A stretch of 64,000 bases of DNA from Sipunculus nudus (GCA_026874595.1 CM049312.1:76309429-76373428); one strand, 5' to 3'. Positions 34,073 to 46,245 are shown, counted from the stretch's first letter. Numbers and translations: made by a program. The notes: generated by a model not told the origin, from the sequence alone.

Positions 34073-34713
34073 ATGGCAGACATATGTAATATTGCCTCCT
34101 TAAATGTAAGAGGTCTTGGCTGTCCCAAAAAAAGAAGAGAAATATTTCACTGGTTTAATAGAAAAATGTTTAATGTTATACTTCTTCAGGAAACACATAG
34201 CAATGTAGACTCTGAAAATAGATGGAAAGCAGAATGGGGTAATCAGATCTATTTTAGTCATGGCAATCCCCAGTCAAGAGGGGTGTTTATATTGATTAAA
34301 ATTAAAGCAGGTATCCAGGTAAAGAATACTATATCAGATGAACATGGAAGATTTATAATAGTTAATACAAAAATAAATATACATAATGTCACTTTAGTTA
34401 ATCTATATGGACCTAACAAAGATGAACCAGAGTTTTTCACCAGTTTGATTAATATATTATCCGAAATAGAGACGGATAAATTAATAATTGTTGGTGACTT
34501 TAAAACGTGGTGATGGATCCAACTGTAGATAAAGAAGGAGGAAATCAGCAATCACATGGAAAATCAAGAGAACTTATCTCACAGTGGGTAGAACATGCAC
34601 AGTTAACTGATATATGGCGAGTACAACACCCTGGAATACTAAAATATTCATGGCATAGATATAACCCAAAACCAGTGTTCTCGCGTCTTGATTATTTTTT
34701 TATATTATTATAG
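34073..34713 (+). pseudogene. LINE ORF2, APE-type endonuclease region
   Basis: Starts MADICNIASLNVRGLG, the conserved N-terminus with the catalytic Asn, then LLQETHSN (metal-binding Glu), TLVNLYGPN and IIVGDF. A stop at 34511-34513 interrupts it; it resumes one frame over at 34507 (REL, DIWRVQHPG, FSRLDYFF), which is the C-terminal SRLDYF motif of these endonucleases. A further frame change follows near 34700. The enzyme nicks target DNA for target-primed reverse transcription. Confidence 0.8.
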
Positions 34714-37700
34714 TCTCTGTAATTATATAAACTGCTCTGATATCCACCCAGGATATAAAACAGATCACTCATTAATTTACATTACTTTAAGTTTAAGCAT
34801 TCACAAAAGAAGACCAGGTTACTGGAAACTTAATTGCTCCCTTCTTGAAGATGAAAATTATGTAAAACAAATTAAGAACTGTATTAAATCTACTATACTG
34901 AATAATATAGATGCTAACCCATCTCTATTATGGGACACAATAAAATGTCAAGTTAGAGAGGAAACTATATCCTTTGCTGCAAATAAAAAGAAAAATTATA
35001 ATAATAAAATATTAACATTGGAAAGAAAAATGCAAAAGGCTCAATGTCAGTATAATTTAACCAATAGCACAGAAGACAAACTTAAATGGGAAATTGCGGT
35101 TAATAAACATAAGAAAATTATTGAGGAAGAAACTGCAGGCGCCATTGTCAGATGCAGATGCAGATGGTATAATGAAGGTAATAAACCAACTAAATACTTT
35201 TTGAATATGGAAAAGAGAAACTATGAATATAAATCTATCATTAGACTTAAAGATGATAATGGCGAAATTCTGACAAATACAAAAGACATCCTTCAGGAAC
35301 AAGTTAGATTTTATCAATCTTTGTATACTTCTAAAGGTACAAATGAAAATTATAGAGAGGATTTTATATCACTTGAGAACATTAAAACACTGTCTGCCGA
35401 TTATAAACAAGGTTGCGACCGTGCATTTACTTCTACAGAAATATTTACAACGCTAAAATCTCTTCAGCTTAATAAAACACCTGGACCTGATGGTCTTCCT
35501 GCAGAATTTTACAGAGTCTTTTGGGAAGAATTAAAAGAATATTATATAAATGCAATAACTCATTCCTTCTATATATGTACTCTACCATCTACTATGCGAC
35601 AAGGCATTCTTTGTTTAATCCCAAAGAAAGGCAAAGATACACTACTTTTGAAGAATTGGCGTCCCCTTTCAATGTTAAATACTGATTATAAGATTATCGC
35701 TAAAACTCTAGCTAATAGACTTAAAAATGTACTAGAAAAATTAATAAGTCCAGACCAAACAGGATTTATTAAAAATAGATATATTGGAGAAAATATTTTA
35801 AAAATCACAGACTTATTTGCCTATTCAAAAAAACACTATATAGAGAGCTACTTCATATCTATAGATTTCGAAAAAGCTTTCGATTTCATAGAATGGACCC
35901 ACATTCAAAAAAATTTAGATTTATTTAATTTCGGAAATATATTTAAAAATGGATAAATATTCTCTATTCTGATATCAGCAGTTGTGTAATAAACAGAGGT
36001 TGGGCAACAGATTATTTCACAATAACTCGTGGCGTTAGACAAGGATGTCCTTTGTCTCCATATTTATTTATTTTAGCTTCAGAAATATTAGCAATTAAAA
36101 TTCGGAATAATTCAAAAATTAGTGGGATAACAGTTGGAGATAGAGAACATAAAATTAATTCAATATGCTGATGATACTGCTCTGTTTTTGACAGGAGGTT
36201 ACCATTCAATAAAGGAAGCTATTTCAACATTTAAACATTTTCAGGAAATATCAGGCCTTAAGGTAAACTTGGACAAAACTGTAATTAGTCCAGTACTGGA
36301 TCAGGAAATTGATAGTGTATATCAGAATATACAGAATTTGGGACAGAAATGGTGTACAAATCCTATTAAAATTCTGCGTATTTACTTACATCCAGACTGG
36401 CGGATAATGAAAGATATCAATTACAAAGAAATTCTGAGTAAAATAAAATCAACTGTAAATATATGGTCAACAAGATCAATGACACTATCAGGTAAAATAG
36501 ATATTATAAAATCTCATAACTTGTCACAGTTAATATATGCCTTACAAGTTCTGCCAAATCCTCCATCAAGTTATATTAAAGAAATTGAATATTTGTTGTA
36601 TAAGTTTATATGGAGAAAGCAGGATAAAATAAAAAGATCAACATTAATTGCACCATTAGATAAAGGGGGGCTAAGCATGACTCATTTAAAATCCAAAATG
36701 GCAGCATTAAAAATTGGATGGATCAAAAGATTTGTTTCTGGACCAATTGATGATGGATGGAGACAAATAGTTAATGTGCAGCTTAAAAAATTAGGCCCGT
36801 TTATATTCAAATGCAACTTAAAATCTCAAGACTTCAGTTATTTCATAAATACATGCCATACATTCTGGAAAGAAGTACTTGAAATATGGGGGAAATATAA
36901 CTTTAAAAATGTAAACTCATGTGATGAAATATTATCAGAAGTAATATTCTTTAATTCTCATATAAAAGTAGGCAATAATATTGTTTATAATGAAACTTTG
37001 CATAAAGCAGGAATAACATGTATTAAAGTCATCACTAAGCAAAATGAAAATAAATATTTATTTTTATCCCACACTGAATTAAAAGAGAAGTTTCATATAA
37101 GTATAAATAAAATGCAATATATGAGCATTATATATGCAATTCCATCTCATTGGAGGAAAATGGTAATCAGGAATGAACTTCATTCAAATCCCACATATAT
37201 ATAAAGTCTTGAAAGAATCATTGAGATGAAAAGGGTAACACATACAGTATATACAGAATTAGTACTTAATATATATATACCAAACCCTTGAAAATTATAG
37301 AAAAATGGAACAGAGATTTAAACGGTGATTACCATGATCTCCTATTTGAGGCCTTTTTGAGAACATAAAAAACATAACAATATCAGAAGATTTAAGAATG
37401 TTCCAGTTCAAAATACTTCACAGATGTATAGCCTTAAGCCCTTTTTATATCTTATTGGAAAAAAGGACCCCAACCTTTGCTCTTTATGCATGTCTGAGAA
37501 GGAAACTTTGCTACATTTATTTTATGACTGTAGAGAAACACAAAAACTAATTTCCCAAATGAAGAACTGGCTGTCAAGATTTCATATCATGGTGAATGAA
37601 GAACTTTTTAATGAAACAACTGTAATTTTTAACAAAACCAATAACTGTATGACTGATATGTTGTTCCTTCTTATGAAGAGATACATATACACCTGTAAGT

Positions 37701-37825
37701 GTAATAATGCAAAACCGGTTTTCACTAGTTTAAAACTATATATTGAAAAGATCTACAACACTGAGAAGAAAACTGCAGCAAAAAATAGTAAACCCGCCTC
37801 TCATAGAAAAAATGGGGCACAATAA
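34688..37825 (+). pseudogene. LINE ORF2, reverse transcriptase and C-terminal region
   Basis: RT blocks in order: LNKTPGPDGLPAEFYRVFW (about 35470), LIPKKGKDTLLLKNWRPLS, DQTGFIKNRYIGEN, FISIDFEKAFD. A frame change at 35950 follows, then RGVRQGCPLSPYLFILASE (about 36030). After a second frame change near 36150 comes the catalytic YADD at 36164-36175. The downstream part includes KGGLSMTHLKSKMAALKIGW. After stops at 37202-37400, the zinc-like CSLCMSEKETLLHLFYDC closes the protein (about 37465-37520). At least four frame changes make it inactive. Confidence 0.85.
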
Positions 37826-38089
37826 ATAATTTGTTTATATTGGGTGACAATAACTGAATCTTACAATCAATTTTTAATAAAATATCACTTGTGTGTAGAT
37901 TTGTTAAGCATGTTATGTCTATTAGGCATGTAATTTATGCTTTGTGTTTTGGGCTATGTAATGATGTATGTGTTACAAGTACCTGTGCATGTAATTGTAT
38001 GTTTTCATGTTTGTAACTGTTAACAAGATGTAATGTTATTGTTTCATTTTTAAAAAAAGTACATCTGTGCTTCTATTATGGGTGAAAAA

Positions 38090-38447
38090 AATTCTTAAAT
38101 CTCAGGGATGTGGATATATCTCCCTGAAACTGTTCATGTCCATAGATCTTGGATACCTTAATTTCGTACACGAGACCGGTGGAGCCGCCTACAAACATGG
38201 CGTCCATTCCTGTTTTGAGTGATATATCCTAATAATGATATGCTGTATGGCCTGAATGTTTATATGTTTTTAATACCTGGCTAGCTTTCTCTTAAAGAGG
38301 TTTGGTGACATCACACACAACATTTTCGTGTGGCAACATCCATGGATATACGAAAGGAGTGTTTTGATTATTGGTCTGGAATTGTTCATGTCCATTGTTA
38401 TTGCATGGTATTTACATGCACAGATTAAAAACACGGGTGGCGCCTAT
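38090..38447 (+). repeat. Diverged B-units
   Basis: Contains CATGTCCATAGATCTTGGA, GGTGGAGCCGCC, a CATGGCGTCCAT segment and GGGTGGCGCC, the same landmarks as the B-units at 2340-3300. The 41-bp minisatellite begins inside the last unit. Confidence 0.6.
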
Positions 38448-39840
38448 ATCATCCTGATTCACTTTATGTATCAGTATCTATCTACTATATCATCCTGATT
38501 CACTTTATGTATCAGTATCTATCTACTGTATCATCCTGATTCACTTTATGTATCAGTATCTATCTACTATATCATCCTGATTCACTTTATGTATCAGTAT
38601 CTATCTACTTTATCATCCTGATTCACTTTATGTATCAGTATCTATCTACTGTATCATCCTGATTCACTTTATGTATCAGTATCTATCTACTGTATCATCC
38701 TGATTCACTTTATGTATCAGTATCTATCTACTGTATCATCCTGATTCACTTTATGTATCAGTATCTATCTACTGTATCATCCTGATTCACTTTATGTATC
38801 AGTATCTATCTACTGTATCATCCTGATTCACTTTATGTATCAGTATCTATCTACTGTATCATCCTGATTCACTTTATGTATCAGTATCTATCTACTGTAT
38901 CATCCTGATTCACTTTATGTATCAGTATCTATCTACTGTATCATCCTGATTCACTTTATGTATCAGTATCTATCTACTGTATCATCCTGATTCACTTTAT
39001 GTATCAGTATCTATCTACTGTATCATCCTGATTCACTTTATGTATCAGTATCTATCTACTGTATCATCCTGATTCACTTTATGTATCAGTATCTATCTAC
39101 TGTATCATCCTGATTCACTTTATGTATCAGTATCTATCTACTGTATCATCCTGATTCACTTTATGTATCAGTATCTATCTACTGTATCATCCTGATTCAC
39201 TTTATGTATCAGTATCTATCTACTGTATCATCCTGATTCACTTTATGTATCAGTATCTATCTACTATATCATCCTGATTCACTTTATGTATCAGTATCTA
39301 TCTACTATATCATCCTGATTCACTTTATGTATCAGTATCTATCTACTTTATCATCCTGATTCACTTTATGTATCAGTATCTATCTACTATATCATCCTGA
39401 TTCACTTTATGTATCAGTATCTATCTACTATATCATCCTGATTCACTTTATGTATCAGTATCTATCTACTATATCATCCTGATTCACTTTATGTATCAGT
39501 ATCTATCTACTGTATCATCCTGATTCACTTTATGTATCAGTATCTATCTACTGTATCATCCTGATTCACTGTATGTATCAGTATCTATCTACTGTATCAT
39601 CCTGATTCACTGTATGTATCAGTATCTATCTACTGTATCATCCTGATTCTATTTATGTATCAGTATCTATCTACTGTATCATCCTGATTCACTTTATATA
39701 TCAGTATCTATCTACTGTATCATCCTGATTCACTTTATGTATCAGTATCCATCCACTGTATCATCCTGATTCACTTTATTTATCAGTATCTATCTACTAT
39801 ATCATCCTGATTCACTTTATGTATCAGTATCTATCTACTG
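38448..39840 (+). repeat. 41-bp minisatellite, 34 units
   Basis: Each unit begins ATCATCCTGATTCACTTTAT and continues GTATCAGTATCTATCTACT plus a variable dinucleotide. The first unit starts at 38448 and the last at 39801; the 1353-bp difference is exactly 33 x 41, so there is no net length change across the array. Variation is mostly the base before the next ATCATCC (G, A or T). A few units near the right end carry other substitutions. Because 41 is not a multiple of 3, it is unlikely to encode protein. Confidence 0.95.
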
Positions 39841-39841
39841 A

Positions 39842-41900
39842 GCATTACCTTTGGCATGCAGCATGTGGATTGTCTTTAGGCGAAATCCAATTGACCTTTC
39901 CACCACAGCCCAAATGCTCCGCCCTTTTAACTTATTATTATAATGAGCCCCCAAAGCGCTCCTACACATATGGACTTCCATGCCCATGGTAGCGAGAGCT
40001 GTTTATAACATAATAATGACGTCACAAAGGGCGATGACGCATGACGTCGTATTGACTGACGTCATCAACTGGTATCACCTGACCATTGTTTACTATATCG
40101 CAGTCATATATGAACTGTGTTGCAATATATATTGGATTATTCACTCGGTAGTCGGAGGAATGGCTCCCGCAACCTATAGCCTAGAAACTTTTTATACTGT
40201 CTCCTTCGTAAAATAAAATATCCCGGAAAACATGACGACATGGGTACTGGTAGTATTTACAGACTACACGTGTTCTGTTTGACAGAGCTCTGTCAAAATA
40301 ATGCAAAATTTTGATTTTGTCAGATGATTGACGCTTGACAATGTTTAAGGTCACCTAATTGGTTGCTCCTTAGTCCAATGCTGATGTTTATTCATTCAAT
40401 GAATATGCGATTAAGGTCGCATAGAGTTAATGGATAAGTCAATTCAGAACAGGTCTTTCTTCTGAATAGAAAAATATTACATACACATTATGTATTTATT
40501 GAACAATATCTATATCTCTACATGAACAATCTGAAGAAAAAATTATAACAACCCATAATAATCAATCACTTTTCCCGTGGAATTTAATTATATTCACTTT
40601 TAAAATTCGAAATAAAAATATGGTGGCAACACAAATACGAAAATATAATTTAATAATTATTCTTTCGGTCGACAATATAGGCAAATCATAGATAATATTT
40701 GTATAGGAGTTATGTTTTATCTCAGTTATGAATCTGCCCTGATAAATTTTGATATCTGTCTTATTTTGTTCTTTAACTTTAAAATATAATTATTCATAAT
40801 CAAAACATGTTTAACAAATTCATTTGAGCAAAAGTATAAATATATAATATAATAAAAATATCAATAATGTGGGACAAGAGCACATGTGGTAGTGGATCAT
40901 TGAAGCAGAACATTAATATTGAAGCCATTTCATTAGGCCACTTAAATAAATATAGTAATTATGTTGTTATTGGACCATTCAATCAATAACATTATTACCA
41001 TACATACAATAAATACAAGAAAATTGGTGTGTATATTTTTTTAAACGAATATGAAACGGTATCGCACGGGGTTTCAGCCAGGTTCATGCATAATTTTGAA
41101 CTTGAAAACACACTTGACTGCCCACACCCGCCGGATCAACCGGATATCAGCACTTACAAGTGAAATGGTCCTGTGAACTGACGATATATTGTGATTTTAA
41201 GACAAGCCATTCACGTAAAATGCCGGTCAAAACCAGATACTTTCCACAGTTGTGACCATTTTTTTGACACCCTGGCGGTGACCTGTTAATTCAAACTCTG
41301 GCCCAGTCAATGAAATTGTTATTACTTAATTGTAACCTCTGAACAGAGAAATCAAACGTTCTCTCGCTGTATCGCACTTATTGTCAGTACTGCCACCTTG
41401 CGGCAAATTATATAACTAATTTAATGTCTGACTCCCTGTCATGTTAGTTACAAGAGCCGACACGGAGTTAATTTTATCAGTGCATTGAATCACGTATTAT
41501 TTACGCATTTTAGCAGCAAAAATAAATACTAACGCCCTGACAGGGCTAGTGTCGGCTTTAACTGCCTGCATTGTTATCACACCGTGTCACGTGACTTCCA
41601 CAAACCGGGCTAACAGCTGCTGATGAAGCGACCGCTTAGAGTAGTACCCCGTCCGACCGCCAAGGGTCGGTGTTATCCCTTACTAGGACTTATTATGCGA
41701 CTGGGTTTGTCCTAGGCAGGTTCGCAAGTCATCTGTCTACACGTACTTTTTTTTTTTTATAAAAATATCCTTTCAGTTAATAGCAGCGCATAATTCCCAT
41801 TCATATGAAGGACCTGTTCTATGTAAAAGTTCATTGATCATAATTTTTCCGATATCGGTTAGCAGTAGTTGACGCCAAAACATATAGAGTGGTTCGAAAA
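39842..41900. other. Intergenic DNA with CRE-like sites and a 20-bp palindrome
   Basis: No gene recognised. It holds TGACGTCA at 40017-40024 and 40057-40064, TGACGTCG at 40042-40049, and a perfect 20-bp palindrome at 40278-40297. An inverted AGCCGACAC/GTGTCGGCT pair lies at about 41456 and 41550. Confidence 0.5.
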
Positions 41901-41928
41901 ACTACCTTATTGTTGCACTTAAAAATGG

Positions 41929-42915
41929 CGGAGCCAGAAATTCGTAAACCGGGGGGGGGGGGGGGGGGGGCGCTTATATTGAATTGGCGATTGACGGGTA
42001 TTATTATAAAAACTGAGTCCTTAAAATGTTTGTTTTTTAAATTCAATATATATATATTATTTTTATTATTATTACTAAATAGAATTGACCTTGTGGAAAA
42101 TATAAATAAAATCTATAGCCATATTCTTATAAAAGTTTTTTTATATTTACATAGGGGAGGGAATGGGAGAGGGTGCCCCCCTCCATTATAATGGACAATT
42201 TTTAAAAATATGCAATGTATCGAAGATTGAGGATTTTCCGTTTCTTCAACTACTATACATGATTTTGCATAATGTATCCAAACTTAAGGGGATGGGGTTA
42301 ACATGTGGACGGCTGTATTATTTACATTTCTTCAAAATTAGAGTAAAACTGGAAAGTCCGAACATACAATATTTCGTAACATGTTGATGTCCGTGGTGAA
42401 ATAATTGATATGTTTAAGTTGAATGTCAAACTTTGCATTTTACCGGCTTCAGTGGTCTAGGCAGCGCACATGACTCGGACAACAGAGCAGGGGGTTTGAG
42501 ATTGTGTATCAGCTGAGAAGCCGTGAGATTTTTCACGGTCGACCCGAGTCCAAGCTGAACTCTGGAGGCTAATGGGAAGCCTGTGCCTCAAGGGGGATTG
42601 AATAGGGGGAGGGAGGGGTTTCCTCGGGTTATGACCCAGCGGAGTGTAATAAAGAAAAGACCCCCCCCCCCCCCCCATTCTCAGGAAATGTATTTGGATA
42701 CTATCTCAATAGAGTAAATCACACAGCTGTTTATTAATATCCCCAACTTTATAAATTGAAAGTAATAAACATAATAATCTAATTGAGCACTACGGGATAA
42801 AAAAGAAATCTAAAAATGAAAACTGATTACGAATACAAGGAAAATGAACTGGATGAAATGAGAAGTGATACAGCTCAACGGGGGGGGGGGGCGCCCTCCC
42901 TCTGGATCCGCCACT
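41929..42915. mobile_element. Possible hAT-type non-autonomous element with G/C homopolymers
   Basis: The left end carries TGGCGGAGCCAGAAATTCG followed by a G run (41951-41970). The right end, read in reverse, is CAGTGGCGGATCCAG followed by a C run; the two match in inverted orientation. GTGGCGGATCCAG-type ends are typical of hAT-like MITEs. A tRNA-derived SINE-like segment lies inside it (42445-42660). No clear target duplication was found. Confidence 0.4.
42445..42660 (+). mobile_element. tRNA-derived SINE, copy 1
   Basis: Starts CCGGCTTCAGTGGTCTAGG, with a degraded B-box GGTTTGAGATT, then TTTTTCACGGTCGACC, TGAACTCTGGAGGCTAATGG and GGTTATGACCCAGC. The same ordered blocks occur at 51235-51460, so the two are copies of one family. 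Confidence 0.55.
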
Positions 42916-44743
42916 GCTTACTTTATTGTTTAGTTTGATGTATGCGGCACTGTGCCAAGACTCGTCTGGTCTGTAAAGTTTTACAAACGGTAGAATTATT
43001 AATCAGCATATACTTGCATTTGTCTTTCATTTGTGTGATTTAATAGCAGCACAGATCATGGTCAGACAGGTGACAGATTCTTGCGAAAATACATTTTGAA
43101 CTTTTTGTCAATTTCAAGGAACTAAATTGCAATTCAAAGATCCCATTAGATGACAGGACGACAGTTCTCACCAACCATGTATATGGAGGCAAGCTTAATT
43201 AATATTCATGCGTTGTAATTTTCAGTGCAGCCAAGACAATGCCACCTAGTGATCGCCATTTACGGTGGATGCTTTTAACAAGTTCAGTACTAGATTGAAA
43301 ATAATAAATGAACAAATGTATAATAAATGCATCCTTATATATCGACCATGTTGCGTGAACTTATATGTAAATCTTATAATTAAAATATGACTATCTAAGA
43401 ATAATACTCGTCCAATTTTATCAAAGCGTGTATTTATTGTGGTGACACTTTTGCTTTGACTTTACTGATGAACTAAACTAGTGTTCATTCAATAAAATAA
43501 AGCAAGCATAAGGAACATTATTATTTGGAAGAAGTGTCCCTATTAGAACAAGTGAAGAAAATAAGTCCCTATAGGGTATACGGAATAACTATAAAGTCAA
43601 CATTAGAAGGCGGCATTGTTGCCTTGAACAACAATCTGAAGTCTTGCAATAATTTACATAATAATTGTAAGTATCAGATTTAGTTTAAGAATGTCAGTTA
43701 CCTCTGCCCGTCAGCTGGTTAGATATAAGTCAATCATGTCTTTGTCTTGGTTCCATTCGTTCGAAAGAAGACAAAGATATGTCCTCATACAGGACTCAAA
43801 TACAGACACAAATAATGTTTCCGATGACCAAATGGAAAGTAGTTGCATAAACACAATATTTTTACGCTTGCTGCTGGCAATCCGGATGCAATGAGACCCA
43901 TTTCACTTTGCTAACATGGACCAATGCCAATATTCATAAACCTTGTCCTTTTCACCGAGTTATGGTTAAAGGTTTGTGTAACATTCGCGCTAGATTTACA
44001 AGGGTTCGCTCTATCGATCTATGAGTGAACGAGTAGTGATCACGAACGGCAGGCACAAAGAGAACGAATAAATTCTGGCTCCTTTTTTTTCCTTGGTTTT
44101 TATGCTCCCCATGGAAAAGAGAAACCCCTTAAGAATGAATAGAATATAAATCAGAAAGGTAAAGTGTGAAGTCGGATGATATTGACATTGTCTGTTTTCA
44201 GCTTCTTATCCACTCCCCCCCCCCCCCCCCTTCACCTTTACCTTTACTTATATGAGCCGGTAGGGTTTTCGTTTTCACTGAATGGAATACACTCTTCCCA
44301 AAGCGCGGTAAGATGCAATCATATGGAGCCATATATAGAACCGTTATCTTCTTTAACATTTTACTTACGTATTATTTGTTTCAGTCATAAGTATCACTAG
44401 GCTTTACGAGATTACAGGATTATTAGCAAGTAAATGACTGACACTGATGCAACTGTCCTCTGGGGCACAATAGGATTAGTCGGGGTACATGTGCGATGCT
44501 GGAACATAACAGGGGAAAGAGGTTTGATGTTGTTTTATTATTTTATTATTTATTACAAAGATATTTTACCGCGATGACCGTATCTCGTAAATTCTCGGCT
44601 TTCCAAACCATGCCGTTAGCTTCATTCTAACAACATTCACCTGAGGATCGGGTCGCATCCCGTGAAACAGTCTGTAGGGAATTTCCAGTGTTGATTTTCT
44701 TCATCGGTATATCGCTCTGCATTTGTCAAAAGGCCGTAGAGCA
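42916..44743. other. Intergenic DNA, no gene recognised
   Basis: AT-rich sequence. A CTCF-core-like GCCACCTAGTG is at 43241-43251 and a C run at 44214-44230. Confidence 0.4.
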
Positions 44744-45198
44744 GTTTACGAAGACACATTGCTCGGGTGGGAAATATTGGGCCGATCCCAGGTTGAACCC
44801 ATGTCGGTGGCGCACATGTCCGGCGTTCCAACCGCTTCATCAGTAAAGCAAGCTTCACTAGCGAGACAGTTTGGTCCGCTTTTATGTCACCCCGTAACAC
44901 ACCCCCCTCTTAAGAGCGTCCTTCTATCAGAACAAGATTATCCCAGGAGTCATACCTTCGATGAACTAGGTGGCGATAATTGCCCAATTTCTTCAAACCA
45001 CCATTACTCGGGCCACAAAGTTTGCCTTCATTTTGGAAGAGCCCCCATTTGTTACGAAGACAAATTGCTCAGGGGAAAATATTGGGCCGATCCCGGATTC
45101 GAACCCATGTTGGTGGCGCACAAGTCCGGAGTTTCAACCGCTTCGCCAGAGCTTCACTGGCGAGACAGTTCGGTCCGCTGTTATGTCACACCGTAACA
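44744..45198 (-). mobile_element. Miniature LTR element with tRNA-like LTRs, copy 2 (both LTRs)
   Basis: In minus orientation: 5' LTR 45198-45050, internal 45049-44900 (150 bp), 3' LTR 44899-44744. The 5' LTR runs TGTTACG...CGTAACA and contains CTGGCGAAGCGGTTGAAA (A-box-like) and GGTTCGAATCC (B-box). Two bases after it is TGGGGGCTCTTCCAAAAT (45047-45030), close to a tRNA-Pro-type primer site. AAGAGGGGGGTG abuts the 3' LTR as a polypurine tract. The 3' LTR is more diverged (end reads GTTTACG in plus orientation). Nothing is encoded, so it would depend on another element's enzymes. Confidence 0.8.
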
Positions 45199-45222
45199 AT
45201 ATATATATATATATATACATAT

Positions 45223-45310
45223 ACAGATAAACTCCTCTAAGCCGGACACTCAAGGGACTGGAGGATTTTTTCCGTATTAGTGAGTTGTCCTGTTTAGAGG
45301 AGTTTGGCAT
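45223..45310. repeat. Inverted-repeat segment, possible DNA-transposon remnant
   Basis: AAACTCCTCTAAGCCGGACA pairs with TTGTCCTGTTTAGAGGAGTTT-like sequence ending at about 45305. A related direct copy (AAGGGACTG then ATTAGTGAGTTGTCC) occurs at 46108-46165. A CAG after TA at the left edge is compatible with a pogo/Tigger-type end, but no transposase is visible. Confidence 0.35.
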
Positions 45311-46173
45311 ATTGCGTCAATTCTTCATTGAATGTTAATGATATCCTCTGTTTTGATTATGTTTACGCTTAACTTGAAATACATAAATTTTATTTAAATA
45401 GCCTAAATTTATAAAATATAATTATTTTAAAAGGAAAGACAAACTCTTTCTTTCTCTCTTTCAACTTCATCATCTAGACCTCACACACCTGTATAGGCAG
45501 TTTCACTTTGACGTACCATGCATCATCTTTTAATTTAGCATAGTTCATGGCTGGTTGCACTAGGTATATAGAAGACTGATTATTGACCGCATCGGGACAG
45601 CATAATTTTTTGTTAAAGGATAGTCTTCACAACGCATTCAACATAACAAAGTGCAAACTGTCGCAAACTAGTTAAGGCTCCCCGGGATGGACGCGGATCA
45701 CAGTGCACGAACTTTAGTCTTTGATGGTGGTCTTGTCAAATGAAAAGCTGTTTGAAAGATAAGATTTTTTTTCTGATTGACCGGCCAATCTTAATAAAAT
45801 ACTGATTGTGATATCTGCACATTTATAGAAATAAACAACAATCTCGACTTTGTATTCACATGTAACATGACGATGGTTTACCAAATTACGCTTGTCCTCG
45901 GGCTGTCTTCTTTGACCAAAACAGGTCATAGGAGGTCACGATCGCGGAGCGCCATCTCCCGGCAAATATATGAACAAAAATATAGAACTCGCAATGACTG
46001 TCCGCTTTGGAGGGTCGTAATATGTACTGGATACGCAGGCAGGAGGGGAAATGTTGTCCGCTTTACTGAGTTTACGTTAAACATAATATAGAGGCAAATT
46101 TTGAAGGGACTGAGATTTAGTATCCGCATTAGTGAGTTGTCCACCTTACTGAGTTGTCCGCAAGTAGGAGTAT

Positions 46174-46175
46174 TA

Positions 46176-46242
<67 letters not shown>
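46174..46242. repeat. (TA)n microsatellite
   Basis: About 34 uninterrupted TA dinucleotides. Confidence 0.95.

Positions 46243-46245
<3 letters not shown>

Larger units (their letters stand above)
33990..38060 (+). mobile_element. L1/Tx1-type LINE, ORF2 nearly complete but broken
   Basis: One ORF2 spans 34073-37825 with a T-rich, A-ended 3' region to about 38060. A clear 5' end and an ORF1 are not recognised, so it may be 5'-truncated. It is the best-preserved LINE in the window and the only one here with endonuclease, RT and the C-terminal Cys/His motif all represented. Neighbouring repeat DNA begins directly after its 3' end. Confidence 0.8.

Noticed and set aside
38448-39840. CRISPR-like regular repeats
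   Set aside because: Units are head-to-tail with no unique spacers; it is a eukaryotic minisatellite.
39980-40216. 78-codon plus-strand open frame beside the CRE-like cluster
   Set aside because: No recognisable domain, splice context or polyadenylation signal.
44723-45196. 157-codon plus-strand open frame
   Set aside because: Spans both LTRs and the interior of the miniature LTR element; repeated peptide segments simply reflect the repeated DNA.
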